A stretch of DNA of 64,000 nt from Pollenia angustigena (GCA_930367215.1 OV884060.1:213035253-213099252), one strand, 5' to 3'; shown: positions 11,501-22,270, counted from the first letter of the stretch. Numbers and translations: made by a program. Notes: generated by a model from the letters alone, not told the origin.

Positions 11501-12683
11501 GTATAAAATAATAAAATCTTGTAAAGCCATTTTTTAGCCATTTTTTACTTCAAATTTAGCCATTTTTAGTATTGAAGAAATCGTGACTCAAACACACAAT
11601 TTGAAAGAGAATTAGAAAGCAAGTTCGCATCAAATTTTTAAATTATGAATGTATTAGTAATAAAGTGTAGGTGTTGTGAAACTGAAAATATTTGAAGCAA
11701 AACTTGATCGCGTAACGCCCAAGTAACGTTTTTAATTATTAATTTTGAGTATAGAGGGCAACTCGTACAAGTATCGATACGGGTTTTTGTTTACAATCAG
11801 CATCTCAGTGTTGTCAAATTATTAGTGTTGAACAAACGAAACTTAGTTTTAATAGATTTTTAAACAAATACACTAAAACAAAACGATTAAAAATGTATTT
11901 GCTTTTTACACAGCTTTGTTTAAGAAAAACCGTCTGGCAAGCCTAATGTTTATTTTTATTGTAGTGAATATTGTTGCTGCTGCCACTGCTGCCACTGCTG
12001 CCACTGCTGCTGTTAAATTGCGGTTAGCCATGTTACTCCAAAAAAAAAAAAAAACATAAAATGTTATTTGTTTAGTTGTAACATTTGTTTGTTTTCATTT
12101 TCATTTATTATTTTTTCTCTGTCCTTTTTCTACTCGTAAATTTCCTTAAGAGTTTAAAGCGTGGCTCCTACAGTTGTGTAAACTAAATGGTTTTACGTTA
12201 AAACTAAATTTTATTATAGTGTGTTTCCTGCCGCTGCGTCTATTCTTGTTGTTGTTGTTATTGCTATTACACTTGAAATCAGTTGAAAATATGTAAACAT
12301 GCGCATTTTGTTTCCATTTATTTATTTTAATGTTTATTTATAAAAAAAAGAAATACAACAGAAAATTAAGGCTGACGTCTCTCTGAAGTGTATTTTATAG
12401 TTCTTTTACATTTATTTATCTGTGTATGTGATTGAATGCGTATGCATTTATGTAAGTGTAAGAAAAAGAACAAGGTGTTGCCATAGTAATTTTCATTTTT
12501 ATTGTAGTCCATTATTCAAAAATTACATGCACATTTATACTGTTTGGCTATGTATGTGTTGCATATTATGTCATTAACAGTTTAAAGTTGAAAAGGTTTT
12601 TATAAATTTAAATTATTAGCAATATTTTTTTTATAAAAAGACAAGTAAGACTTTGAGTGTTTGAAATTCTTATTCGCTTTAGG
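11501..12683. other. Non-coding sequence with a short 9-bp tandem repeat
   Basis: Near 11973-12013 the unit CTGCTGCCA is repeated about four times; this is microsatellite-like. CAG/TTG-rich intronic-style sequence follows. No gene recognised. Confidence 0.45.
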
Positions 12684-12897
12684 GTTTTATTTGTATAATA
12701 TTTTTAGCTTTTCTAAAATCTTTGGAAAAGGTTTCCTGATGATCTGGCCTAAGCAACCAGTGAAATGCGCATAGAAGCTAGCTTTCCCTCAACAATAAAC
12801 TTCAGTGTATTTATCAAATATGAAAAAGTGGGAATTTAGCACGTCATACAAAATGCTTAATAATAAATTTTGTATTCCCGGAAATAACTTTGATAGG
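12684..12897. repeat. Diverged single copy of the 470-bp foldback unit
   Basis: It shares an ordered series of blocks with the inverted units at 2073-3438: TTTCTAAAATCTTTGG, then TTTCCTGATGATCTGGCC, then TAAGCAACCAGTGAAATG, CAACAATAAA, AAGTGGGAATTTAGCACG and TTTTGTATTCCC. It contains deletions and many substitutions. This shows that the unit is an older dispersed repeat that was later amplified in the foldback array. Confidence 0.8.
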
Positions 12898-13073
12898 ATT
12901 TGTTTTTATTTTACATTTATAAAATTTATAATTTTTTTAAACACAATATTTGATATACATTTTTCAAAAGAGAACTTAGCAAAAACAAGTAAGAAAGTAT
13001 AGTCGGCCAAGCCCGACCATATGATACCCTACACCACAGTTTTTAAAAACTCATCATGCTTATGTGTCCATAT

Positions 13074-13799
13074 TAGTGCTGGGCTACTATCGATATTTTC
13101 TACCATCGATATTTATCGATAGTTCCGATTTCACTATCGATATATCGATATTACTATCGACAGAATGTTTGTACTTGTGCAGGATAACTTAAATTATTTT
13201 TTTTATAAGACTACAGTCCGTTGTTTTCATCACTTTATTGAATGTATGAGACGTATGTATATACGCACGTTTTTTTAGATAGCAGTTTTTTAAAAATTGA
13301 TAAAAGTACCTTTCTGAAGGAACCGAAGTAACAGGGAGTAGAAGATATTCCATTGCAACTTTAAAAAATTTTCTAAATTCAAAACCCAAAAAGGTAATCA
13401 ATCTAGCGGACTTATCCTCTAATGGTCGTTCCTTGTTTTGTCCTTTGCTTGCAATTGCATTTGGATTTGCATTTTTTTTACATTACAAAAATATTCGACA
13501 TTTCAGTCCCTATATAAACATGTACAAATTTCAACTAAATTAACCTTTAATTAGCAGTAAAAAGCACTGCTAAGCAATCCATTCCACTTGCCAATCTTGT
13601 TGTTTGTATGCATTGCTGGAATTCAGCGCAAATTAATAATAGCAAGTAAAAATTTGCGGCAAAAAACTGTGTGTGAATAGCTGTTGTTAGATGTCTTTAT
13701 ATCTGTATTGTATAATAATAAAAATATATTTTATATTTTTCCTATCGATATTTTCGATATTTTAAGACTATCGATAATATCGATAGTTTCCCAGCACTA
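13074..13799. mobile_element. hAT element remnant with exact 8-bp TSD
   Basis: GTCCATAT is duplicated exactly at 13066-13073 and 13800-13807. The TIRs are TAGTGCTGGGCTACTATCGA and, inward from the right, TAGTGCTGGGAAACTATCGA. Subterminal regions repeat ATCGATA. At 726 bp it is far shorter than an autonomous hAT element (usually 2.5-5 kb), but it keeps a piece of transposase (13290-13401). Confidence 0.9.
13290..13401 (-). pseudogene. hAT transposase C-terminal dimerisation motif fragment
   Basis: The minus-strand peptide contains AMEYLLLPVTSVPSERYF. This matches the conserved A-x-(D/E)-x-L-x-(I/L)-P-x-(S/T)-S-x-(P/A)-S-E-R-x-F core of the hAT dimerisation domain (family knowledge). The usual following stretch ending in a conserved R-x-x-L is not recognisable. 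The catalytic part is absent, so this is an internally deleted, inactive copy. Confidence 0.78.
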
Positions 13800-14506
13800 G
13801 TCCATATAAATATGGATTTATCTATGTTTATAAACTTCATTAAAATCGGTTTGAAAGCTTGTGAGAGGCAGCAATTATCCCATACCTCCCCTTGTGGTCC
13901 TATTTCTGAAAAACTGTATAGCTTATGTGTCCATATAGATATGGATCTATCTATGTTTTAAATTTCATTAAAATTGGTTTGAGAGGCAGAAGTTGCCCCT
14001 ATCTCCCCTCGTGGTCCTATTTTTAAAAAAAATTCATACCTTTTGTGTCCATATAGATATGGTTCTATCTGCGTTTTAAATTCCATTGAAATCGGTTTGA
14101 TAGTTTCTGAGAGGAATATATCTCCCCCTATCTTCCATTCAATAGGCTTGGTCCTTGTGCTCATAAGAACCTACGTTCCAATTTTTATCCAATTATCTCC
14201 AAAATTGCGACCTGTACTTTGCACACAAGGTTACATGGACAGCCAGCCAGCCAGCCGGACGGACATCGTTTGTTCGACTCATAAAGTGATTCTGAGTCGA
14301 TCGGTATACTTTAAGGTGGGTCTAGGACCAATATTTTAAGGCGTTACACACATCAGCACAAATGCATAATACCCTCTCCACTATTGTGGTGTGGGTATAA
14401 AAACATTTTTTAAAAAGGAAATGCCTGTAGAAAAATGATTTGTAAAACTAAAATTTTAACAGGTTTGAAGAAAAATTTTGTAAAAAGTAATGAAAAAAAT
14501 TTGTTA

Positions 14507-14649
14507 GTCTGGGTTCACACTATGAAAGTTTTCTTTCAGAAAGTCAGAGTTGATTGATGAGAGGGGAAGGGAACATGCTTTTCTTCTCTCCCCTCTCACC
14601 AATAAACTCAGACTTTCTGAAAGAAAACTTTCATAATGTGAACCCTGAC
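14507..14649. mobile_element. Short hairpin element with TTA target duplication
   Basis: TTA lies at 14504-14506 and 14650-14652. The left arm GTCTGGGTTCACACTATGAA and inward right arm GTCAGGGTTCACATTATGAA continue as AGTTTTCTTTCAGAAAGTC, so the 143-bp element is almost entirely palindromic around a short loop near 14555-14600. Confidence 0.8.
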
Positions 14650-14652
14650 TTA

Positions 14653-15302
14653 GGAAATTAAAAAAAAATTTTTATGGATATTAAAATTTTTTTTAGGAAA
14701 TTTAAATAAAATTTTAGGAACAAAAGATGTTAAAATTCCTTTCCTCAGTAAAAATAATTAATTGAAAACTGAATTTGATGAACTCAAGATTAACTAAATA
14801 TCAAAATTTCAAATTAAAATCAAAATCAAATCTTTCGATTATTTTAGTGTCATCACTAGAAAAGTGGCAATAAGTTCTATTATTATTGTGGCATCACTGA
14901 CAAAAAGAAGTTTGTTTCGAAAGCAGCGTTACCATTTGTCAAGTTTTATTTTTTATTGCAATGTTTTATTGTTAAGTATTTTTTATATTTTAAACAAATT
15001 GAATTTCAAATACATTTTTTTGTTTTCTTTTTAAATTTTGCAACTTTTGTGAGAAAAAACATTTTTTATTTAAAAAATTTTTTTTTTCAAAAATGGTGAC
15101 CATTTTGTTTGATTGTGATGTTAGATGTGAGCAATGTAAACAAGTGTTTCAGATTTTCTACATCTTTGATGGTAGATGTTAGATGTTGATCAGTGTAAAA
15201 AGGCTATTAGAATTAATTAGTCGTTGAATACAACAATAAGTTATCGTTAAATGGCATATCATATATTTGTTCTTTCGCTAGACCTTTTGAGCCAAACACT
15301 TA
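14653..15302. other. AT-rich non-coding sequence
   Basis: It holds a short inverted fragment of the SINE-like repeat (about 14725-14790: TTCCTTTCCTCAGTAAAAAT...GATGAACTCAAG). A small cluster of TAGATGTTAGATGT repeats lies near 15120-15195. No gene. Confidence 0.4.
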
Positions 15303-15754
15303 AGGTAGAAGTACATAACACGCGTTAGTGCACGCGCGCTCTGTCGTCATCTGTCAAAAAAAGTTAAACTAGTGTATTTTCATAGAACAAGCTACATGCA
15401 AAATATTTTGACGCGTTCGCGCAAGAAAGTTGATTAACTTTGAACTTTTCAACGCATTGTGTATTTTTGACAAGTAATCAGCTGACAATAAAAAGAATAA
15501 CTTAACAAATTCGTGAATCATGAAAGAAAAACTTACTGAAGAGCTGAAAAAACATACAATATTTTGATAAAAAGAATAAATTCAATAAAATAACAAAATC
15601 TTGATATACTTTCGAACCCGTTTTTAATGCACAAATAAGTAAACAAATAAAAAACAGCTGACAGGAATGGCTTTTGTAACGCGTGTTGTGTAACTTGCAA
15701 TTTTTTACGCACGATATTCGTCGACGAACTAACGCGTGTTATGTACTTCCACCT
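15303..15754. mobile_element. Harbinger-like palindromic element with ACGCGTT ends
   Basis: TTA is duplicated at 15300-15302 and 15755-15757. TIRs are AGGTAGAAGTACATAACACG (left) and AGGTGGAAGTACATAACACG (inward right), both continuing CGTTAGT. It contains CAGCTGACA boxes on each arm. It is related to the element at 47700-48024, whose ends read AGCTRGAGGTCCAYACCACG followed by CGTT. No transposase. Confidence 0.82.
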
Positions 15755-15757
15755 TTA

Positions 15758-16930
15758 CTACTGCCATTGTTTCATGATAGTTACACCAAATTGTTTAAAA
15801 AAATTTTTTTATTTTTTTGACTAGATTTTAAAATAAATAATTTGAAAATGTTTCTAAAGCAAAAAATTATATTTAAATGAAATTAAATTTTCTTCTAAGA
15901 ATGTAAGAAAAGCTCTTAGACTTCGTTACTGTTATATTAAGGAAATTTTATTAAAATTTGTTTTATTTACGAAAATCTATTGAAATTTTTTCTTTAAATT
16001 GAAAATGTATCGAAAATTTGTTTATTGAATTAAAGTTTATCAACATTTTTAAAATTTTTTTTATCTTAATCAAAATTTATCGGAATTCGTTCTGTTAAAG
16101 AAAGTTTGTGAAAATTTTTCTAAAAAATAATATTCCAAAAAAAGTTCATTTATTGAAATTGAGTTGTAAGAAAATTTAAAAATTTTCATAATAGATTACA
16201 CTACGTGACAAAATTCCAACAAAGTCGTGACCAAATGAATCTGACAGCTAATCTTTATGTAAAATTTTCCGCTGAATCTGAAGTCAGAATTGTCAAAAGT
16301 AGAACAGTTTTTGAGATATTCCAAAATAACCGTTATTTGTGGTTTTTAAAAAAGATGATGTGACTGAAAACTGCTCTACTTTTGACAATTCTGATTTCAT
16401 ATTCGGATTCAGCGGAAAATTTTACACAAAGGTTAGATGTCAAATTCATTTGGTCAAAAAATTGTCACGTAGTGTTATTTATGAAAATTTGTTCTTTAAG
16501 CAAAAACCCATTGAAATTTTTTCTAAAAATGAAAATGTATTGATTTTTCTTTTATTAATTGAAAATTTATCGAAATTTTTATTATTAAAATCAATATGAA
16601 AATCCTTAAAAAAATTTTGGGAATTTTTTGTTTCATAAAAAAGAAAATTTATCGAAATTTGTTTTAGTATCGACAATTAATCTACATTTGTTCAGTAACT
16701 GCAAATTTTATTAAAATTAGCATAAGCAAAAACTTTAATCGAAATTTGTTCTTTAAATGAAAATCAACAAAAATTAATCTTTAGTAAAATTTATTCAAAT
16801 AAGGAAAATATATCGAATTATATTTATGGAACGTTTTTTAAAAAATTTGTAAGTATTAAAAAAAAAAATTATTAATTCTTTTATTAATTAATGTTTAAAA
16901 AAAAGTTTTCAAATTTCTTAGGGATGGACT
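15758..16930. repeat. Degenerate AT-rich tandem-like repeats (GAAAATTTATCGAAATTTGTT)
   Basis: Variants of AAAATTTATCGAAATTTGT and TTGAAAATTTTTCT recur at irregular 35-55 bp spacing through about 15850-16850, interrupted by the element 16199-16474. Short open frames here are products of the low-complexity sequence. Confidence 0.55.
16199..16474. mobile_element. Long-armed palindromic element with TTA target duplication
   Basis: TTA occurs at 16196-16198 and 16475-16477. The ends are CACTACGTGACA and its inverse. The arms stay complementary for about 110 bp through GACCAAATGAATYTGACA and AAAATTTTCCGCTGAATC. Length 276 bp, non-coding. Confidence 0.82.
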
Positions 16931-17060
16931 CTTATGCCCGAAACTTAAAATCGCGAATTCAAAATCGCAAATTCTAAAATTACGAAACTCAAATTCCTGA
17001 ATTTTATTTCTTCTTATTTTTAAGTCAAGCTCAAGGTCAGGTTAGGAAAAATATATTAGT

Positions 17061-17107
17061 TTATTATTTATCCAATATTTCGCTGCCACAATGGACAGCT
17101 TCTTCAG
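17061..17107 (-). ncRNA. Hammerhead-ribozyme-like core at the Penelope 3' end
   Basis: On the minus strand the order is CTGAAGA (RC of 17101-17107), a stem GCTGTCC/GGCAGC with a short ATTGT loop and one bulge, then GAAA (RC of 17078-17081). TATT and AATA follow and can pair around GGATA. This is the CUGANGA - stem II - GAAA - stem III layout of hammerheads known from Penelope-like elements. Stem I is weak and the cleavage site is not clear, so activity is doubtful. Confidence 0.5.
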
Positions 17108-17249
17108 GGATCTTAGGTTTATAAATTTTAAACAAATTTTTATAAAACTAATTTTAAATTAAATAACACTAATTGACAACATGAAAAATAAATAATAAAA
17201 ATAATACACAGGAAACAAAATTATTCTATTACATTTTTCAAAAACTTAT

Positions 17250-17470
17250 TCAATTTCCTATCTTATTCTTATAAATTAAATGTCTGTAATTTTGAGCTAC
17301 ATTGTCTGTATCGGTTTTAAAATGAATTCTTTTTTCAATTGGTGTGTTGATTATTTGTAACACTTCTAGCATGAATCGTCGTTTGTAGTTTGTTTCTGTA
17401 TTTAAAACTGTTGTATTTTCGAAATCTGGTGTATGTTTAAAATTGGCACAATGTGAAGACAATGCAGTTT
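17250..17470 (-). pseudogene. Penelope-like C-terminal region
   Basis: The minus-strand peptide runs from KTALSSHCANFKHTPDFENT through an ETNYKRRFMLE segment to FKTDTDNVAQNYRHL. It matches the part downstream of the GIY-YIG motifs in Penelope-like proteins: a His-rich AL..HC...H.PDFENT stretch, an E-x5-R-x3-E helix and a terminal D-x2-N-x4-Y block. The GIY-YIG catalytic core itself is missing, since the frame meets the LINE tail at about 17472. Confidence 0.8.
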
Positions 17471-17809
17471 TTTGATTTATTTTTTTTATTTATTTATTGA
17501 TGATCTAGCACAACAAGATAAATCTTATAAATGATAGTGCTAGTGAGTATAACAAACTAAAATAGGTATGATTAAAAATTATCAAACTAAAAAAGCATTA
17601 TTATTTAGTGAATTAAAATCAAACAAAAATTAAAGCTTAGTAGTATAATTTACAATTACAAAAAAAAGCGCAGAGAAAAAACGAATTAGTTAACATATTC
17701 AAATTTAAAACAAAACAATTTTAATTAGCATATTTAGTTAACATATTAAAGTTAAACAGAAGTGATTTAATAGCTCCTTTTTAAACAAGTTTACGTTGCC
17801 TATTAGCTA

Positions 17810-18412
17810 CATATTATCTGGAATTTTGTTCCAAAGACGAGTGGAATAAATAAAAAAGTGACGTTCTGATAAAGGACTTCGAAATCGTTGCTGAATTATT
17901 TTCTTACCACGACGCGATCTTGCAAATTTAATTCTTCTGAATAGATATATTGGTTGTTTTTGAGTTATTATTTTATGTAGCAGTAAAAGGCATTTAAATT
18001 TAAGAAGATTTACAAAACTCATCCCATATATTCGGTATGAAAACAATGATATGTGTTCGCGGCGTCCTTTAGCATAGATGTATCTTGCAATATTATTGTA
18101 GGCAACATTTAGTTTTTTGAGGTCAGCGCTATTACTATTAGCAAAAATTTCGCATCCGTATAAAAGCACTGGAATTAGGTAGGTTTTTGCTAACAACATT
18201 CGAATATTTAAAGGTGTTGAAAATTTCACTGCCCACAGATTACGTAGCATACCATAAACTCTCCCTACAACAGTGTTGATATGGGTTGACCAAGTAAGTT
18301 CATTATTAAATATAACTCCCAGATTTTTTGAAGAATTTACGAAATGAATTATGCTGTTGTTTATTTTAATTTGAAATTGATCATATAATTTTGTTTTACT
18401 TTTTGAAAGAAA
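17810..18412 (-). pseudogene. LINE reverse transcriptase thumb and C-terminal domain
   Basis: A long frame is open from the edge of family A to a stop near 17810. Conserved features are NSSKNLGVIFNNELTWSTHI, then VYGMLRNLW, AKTYLIPVLLYGCEIF, RREHISLFSYRIYGMSF and a final RLWNKIPDNM. This is the region after the YxDD motif in jockey/CR1-group LINEs. The upstream part continues at 18897-19015 on the other side of the family A insertion. Confidence 0.85.
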
Positions 18413-18896
18413 ACAAGTAAGAAAGTATAGTCGGTCAAGCCCGACCATATGATACCCTACACCACAGTATTAAAAAACACATCATGCTTATATGTCCATA
18501 TAAATATGGATTAATCTATGTTTATAAAACTCATTAAAATCGGTTTGAAAGTTTGTGAGAGGCAGAAATTGCCCCCTTCCTCCCCTTGTGGTCCTATTTT
18601 TGTAAAACTGTGTAGCTTATGTGTCCATATAGATATGGATCTATCTATGTTTTGAATTTCATTAAAATCGGTTTGAGAGGCAGAAATTGGCCCTATCTCC
18701 CCTCGTGGTCCTATGGACATCCAGCCAGCCAGCCTGCCAGCCAGCCAGCCAGCCGGACGGACATCGTTAGTTGCACTCAGAAATTCTGAGTCGATCGGTA
18801 TACTTTAAGGTGGGTCTAGGACCAATATTTTAAGGCGTTACACACATCAGCACAAATGCATAATACCCTCTCCACTATTGTGGTGTTGGTATAAAT
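18413..18896 (+). repeat. Family A repeat, copy 3, inserted in the LINE
   Basis: It begins AACAAGTAAGAAAGTATAGT and ends CTATTGTGGTGTTGGTATAA. It has two internal GTGTCCATAT units, a CCAG/CCTG run at 18720-18755 and the GAGTCGATCGGTATACTTT box. The LINE reading frame (NPSKSK... / ...SKSKTKLYDQ) is separated by it, so it inserted after the LINE. Confidence 0.82.
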
Positions 18897-19037
18897 ACAT
18901 TTGGATTTTGAAGGATTAATGAGTAAACCATTATCATTAGCCCAGTTGTTGATGTGATTTAAATCAATGTTAATGCTATTTACATATGATTGAATGTCAG
19001 CGACATTAGTGCTGGGTCGGTGGTGGGATATTGACAT
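18897..19037 (-). pseudogene. LINE reverse transcriptase fragment after the catalytic motif
   Basis: The peptide contains ADIQSYVNSINIDLNHINNW followed by a NGLLINPSKSK block, the conserved helix and strand just downstream of YxDD in LINE reverse transcriptases. The YxDD itself lies in a deletion at about 19020. Continues on the other side of family A at 18412. Confidence 0.75.
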
Positions 19038-19103
19038 TTACAAACTTGGTGTTAAGCGCATTTACATCAACGATCTGATTACTATTGAAAGTGGGTTTCT
19101 GCC

Positions 19104-19990
19104 CTATACCAATTTAAAAACAGTATGTAGCTCATCAGTTTTAAAACTTTTCCACCTGCCATAAGCAGCATCTCTCTTTTTTATTAGTTGTTTGATTTGC
19201 GAGTTAAACCAAGGCTGCTGATTAGCTTTTATTAATTTAGTTTTTATGGGAACACAGAACTCAAATACGTTGTTGACATTGTTCTCAATAAAAGTCAATT
19301 GATCATTCACATTGTCCAATGAAAAAATATAACTCCAGTGTATATTTTCAATCAGTTGATTTAGCAAAAGGTAATTAATATTACGGAAATCACGATAGTT
19401 AATAAGAGTGTCCTGGCTATTCATACAAAAATCATATGTTAAAAATATAATGTCGTGTTTCGAAAAAACAGGTGCTGACAGCTGATCATAGAGAAGAGCC
19501 TTTGATTTGTGGTTGACAAACACTAGATCTATTAAACTATTTGATGTACTATGAAAGTGTGTTGGAGATATAGTATTAACAGGAAACAGGTTCAATATAC
19601 GCATTGGTTCAATAAGAGGATTATCATCAAATAAATTGTTGTTAAAGTCGCCAATAATGATAATGTCATCATATAATACAGTGATGTTCTCCAAAGTACT
19701 AATGAATGTATCAACATTTATTTGACGATGTGGCCTATACGCACTGCAAACCAAAATTTTCTTCTTATCTTGACTGATAACTTCGAGAAATAGATATTCA
19801 ACTTCACTATTAACTTTTGATCTTAATTTCTCAACACAATTTATACCATTTCGCACATAAATTGCTACTCCACCTCCTTTTGCTTTTTTCTCAACCCCAT
19901 CAACTAATCTTCTTCTATCACATCTGATATAAAATATTTTTGTATTTTTGATCAGATCTATGTTCTGCTTGCAAGGAAGTTTATAAATAA
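19104..19990 (-). pseudogene. LINE AP-endonuclease domain
   Basis: Continuous frame with AP-endonuclease signatures: KAKGGGVAIYVRNG, LVCSAYRPH, DIIIIGDFNNNLF (the GDFN motif), SLIDLVFV and FSKHDII (the S-x-H-D-type catalytic histidine region). After these comes a linker with QPWFNSQIKQL. The first 50-60 residues of a normal domain are missing. The same open frame continues upstream into Penelope sequence by chance, producing a 340-codon hybrid that should not be read as one gene. Confidence 0.85.
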
Positions 19991-21240
19991 TATTAAATCT
20001 ATCTAATTTCTCTGTTCTAGCTTTCATTTTACTAAATAATCTATCTAATGTATTATATGTCCTATGAGCCATCTTATAATTATTAATGTCATAAACATTA
20101 GAGTTTTCCAGGCGTTCAGAAATCACTGGTACCTAAGTTAAAGACTTATTAATCTTAGGTTCTGTAACCGTATTCCCACTAACTTCCCTATGTCCTTTGT
20201 ACTGTCCAATCAATCTACAAATCAATTCTCCTGGGAAATTATTATCCTCTAAAATTTTTTTGATTTTTGTTTTATTTTTTCTATGAAAAACTATATCGCA
20301 AATATTTAAAACTTTATTTTATCTATAAGATTTTTGGCAGTATTCATAATAACTCTTCTCGGATGTTTTGAATAATAATTAATAATTCTTCCCGCAGAAA
20401 TTGGCTTCTGGTACCAATCTACTAATAACATATTCCCCTTTCTTATAATTAATGTGTCTAAATATGGAAGCTTAAGATCACATTCCTTTTCAATTGTTAA
20501 TTTAATATCCTGGTGAAAGGAGTTAGATATGCTTAACATGTTTTCTATTTCACATTCTGAAATAATACAAAATAGATTACCTACATATTTTGTTATAATT
20601 TTTGGTTAAGTAGTGAATCCTCTAATACAAGTATCTAGAAGCTCCTCCTTAACTATATCTGCTACAACTGGAGAAGCTGGAGAACCCATAGGTAATCCTT
20701 TTTGCTGGGAGTATATTTTGCTATTATATTGAAAATATCTACTATCATCTATGCAAAATTTGAGAATCCTTAAAAATAATTATTTTTTAATAGTCGTATG
20801 TTCACTAATTATATTCCATTTGCCTTCTCTAATACTTAAGGTTACATCTATAGGAATACTAGGGAAAAATGAGATAACATCTAACGAAGTTATCTTCTCC
20901 TCCTTTTCTATCTTGATGTTTTTAATCCTATCTTTAAATTCTGTTATCTTTCTAAGAATTTCTGTTATATACCTGCGTAGTTCATGAGATGGAGCATTGA
21001 TGCTCGAACAAATTGGTCTTAAAGGAAATGATTACTTATGGACTTTAGGAACTCCATATAATTTGGGTGCCGTAGAAGTTGTTGTTTTAAGATGTTTTCT
21101 CTCCAAATGTGATATTATCTCCAATTTAAAAAGTTTATCTACAATATCATTATTAGTCTGTTGTAATTTAACCGTTGGGTCTTTTGTCAATAATCTATAT
21201 GTGGAGTCATCATTAAGAATATCATAATTCTTGAACAATA
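19991..21240 (-). pseudogene. Penelope-like reverse transcriptase and linker
   Basis: From 21238 downward the peptide shows NDDSTYRLLTKDPTV, APKLYGVPKVHK and, after a stop, PLRPICSSINAPSHEL. Motif A follows (TSLDVISFFPS, catalytic Asp kept), then motif B as QQKGLPMGSPASPVVAD. Motif C reads TKYVGNLFCI where Penelope-like RTs have YxDD, so both catalytic aspartates are lost. Then come LPYLDTLIIR, WYQKPISAGR and YYSKHPRR, and a linker to IIYKLPCKQ. There are in-frame stops near 21030, 20790 and 20610, and a frameshift near 20305. The upstream end is cut by the hAT element at 21249. Confidence 0.88.
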
Positions 21241-21831
21241 GTCCTGCTCACTGTTGCCAGAAGTGCAGATTTCTTTGCATTTTGCTGATTTTTCGTTGCA
21301 AAAATGACAAAGTGAGATTTGCAGATTTTTGCTTTCAAATTGCAGATTTTTTGAAATTGAAGAAATTGTAAAATTTATATTGAACTTTGTGACTAACTTT
21401 TTAAAAGATTGGATTTTGGAGATCAATTAAAATGTTTAAAAAGAATAAATCCAAATATTTAAATTAAATCAATATTTAAAATTTTATAAACAGTTTCCAA
21501 ATTTAATATGCAAAGAAGATATGCAAACAATTGACTCTGGATTTCCAATACTTGATAAATAAAAATATCAATTTATTACACTCTTGGAAAAATAAATGTC
21601 AACTTCAAAATTTTGACTCAAGAATAATTTTCCCAAAATCGTGCCTTTTGGTTAAAAAAAATTTGTTTAGCCACATTCTTCAGCTAATGTGGAATCAATA
21701 TTAAGTTAATATACATAAATAAAACAAAGCAAAATCGTTCAGATAAGATATCGCTTGAAGGAATTTTGTACACAAAAGACTTCCTTAAATTAAATAAATC
21801 AAATTATTTAAATACTCTTAAGGTGTTATGA

Positions 21832-22270
21832 TACTTGCTATTTTTTGTATTGGATTTTTTTAGGATTGACTGAATGAAACAACAAATGCGAGAAAGAACA
21901 AGAAATACAATTTGATAAAATGTAAACAAAACAAACAATACTGCCCACGTTTTTTCCCCACAAAAAACCGTCATAAAAGCTAAAAATCGCAAAAAAAAAG
22001 TTAAAAACCGTTTCTTTCGATCAAAAACTAAAAAAATTGGCAACAGTGCTAACAATTAATCTGGAAATGTCAATTTTAAGTTAAAAAATTTTATATTTAT
22101 TTTGACAGTCTTAGATTATTTATCGATAACACATGTATATTTGTTTGACATTTCAAGATTTTTTATGATAAATTCATACTCTTTACACTTAGTCAGTTTT
22201 CCTATGCAAATATATTTGCACTGTTCTCCAATATAGAAAAAATACAAAAAATAGCAAGTATCATAACAGG
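21832..22270. mobile_element. Nested palindromic element (TGTTATGATACTTGC ends)
   Basis: Left end TGTTATGATACTTGCTATTT and inward right end TGTTATGATACTTGCTATTT both continue TTTTGTATT, giving near-perfect TIRs of about 29 bp. The target duplication is not clear. A GGCAACAGTG block at 22040-22049 resembles a hAT end and may be a further nested remnant. Confidence 0.72.

Larger units (their letters stand above)
12986..14400 (+). repeat. Family A repeat, copy 2, interrupted by a hAT element
   Basis: The left end AAGTAAGAAAGTATAGTCGG precedes GGTCAAGCCCGACCATATGA-type sequence and ATACCCTACACCACAG. The right end is ACTATTGTGGTGTGGGTATA, which is an imperfect inverse of the left CCCTACACCACAGT. 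The interior has repeated units of about 115-120 bp starting GTGTCCATATAGATATGG with GAGAGGCAGAAATTGCCC, a CCAG tetranucleotide run, and TGAGTCGATCGGTATACTTT. The hAT element 13074-13799 sits inside the first unit. Confidence 0.8.
17475..19990 (-). mobile_element. 5'-truncated LINE inside the Penelope-like element
   Basis: The minus strand carries an APE-type endonuclease (19104-19990) and reverse-transcriptase C-terminal parts (17810-19037). It ends with an AT-rich tail at 17475-17505 (AATAAATAAATAAAAAAAAT). The 5' end starts inside the endonuclease domain, typical of target-primed reverse transcription that stopped early. Two internal deletions remove the RT core: the frame jumps near 19104 and again near 19020. 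Family A copy 3 sits within the RT C-terminal part. CR1/jockey-type by domain content; the clade is not certain. Confidence 0.82.

Noticed and set aside
11973..12013. Ala-Thr coding repeat
   Set aside because: The CTGCTGCCA repeat is short, flanked by stops in all frames and by AT-rich sequence, so a microsatellite is the better explanation.
19104..20126. 340-codon open frame read as one protein
   Set aside because: Its first 50 residues are Penelope-like linker and the rest LINE endonuclease; it is a chance in-frame junction created by insertion, not a gene.
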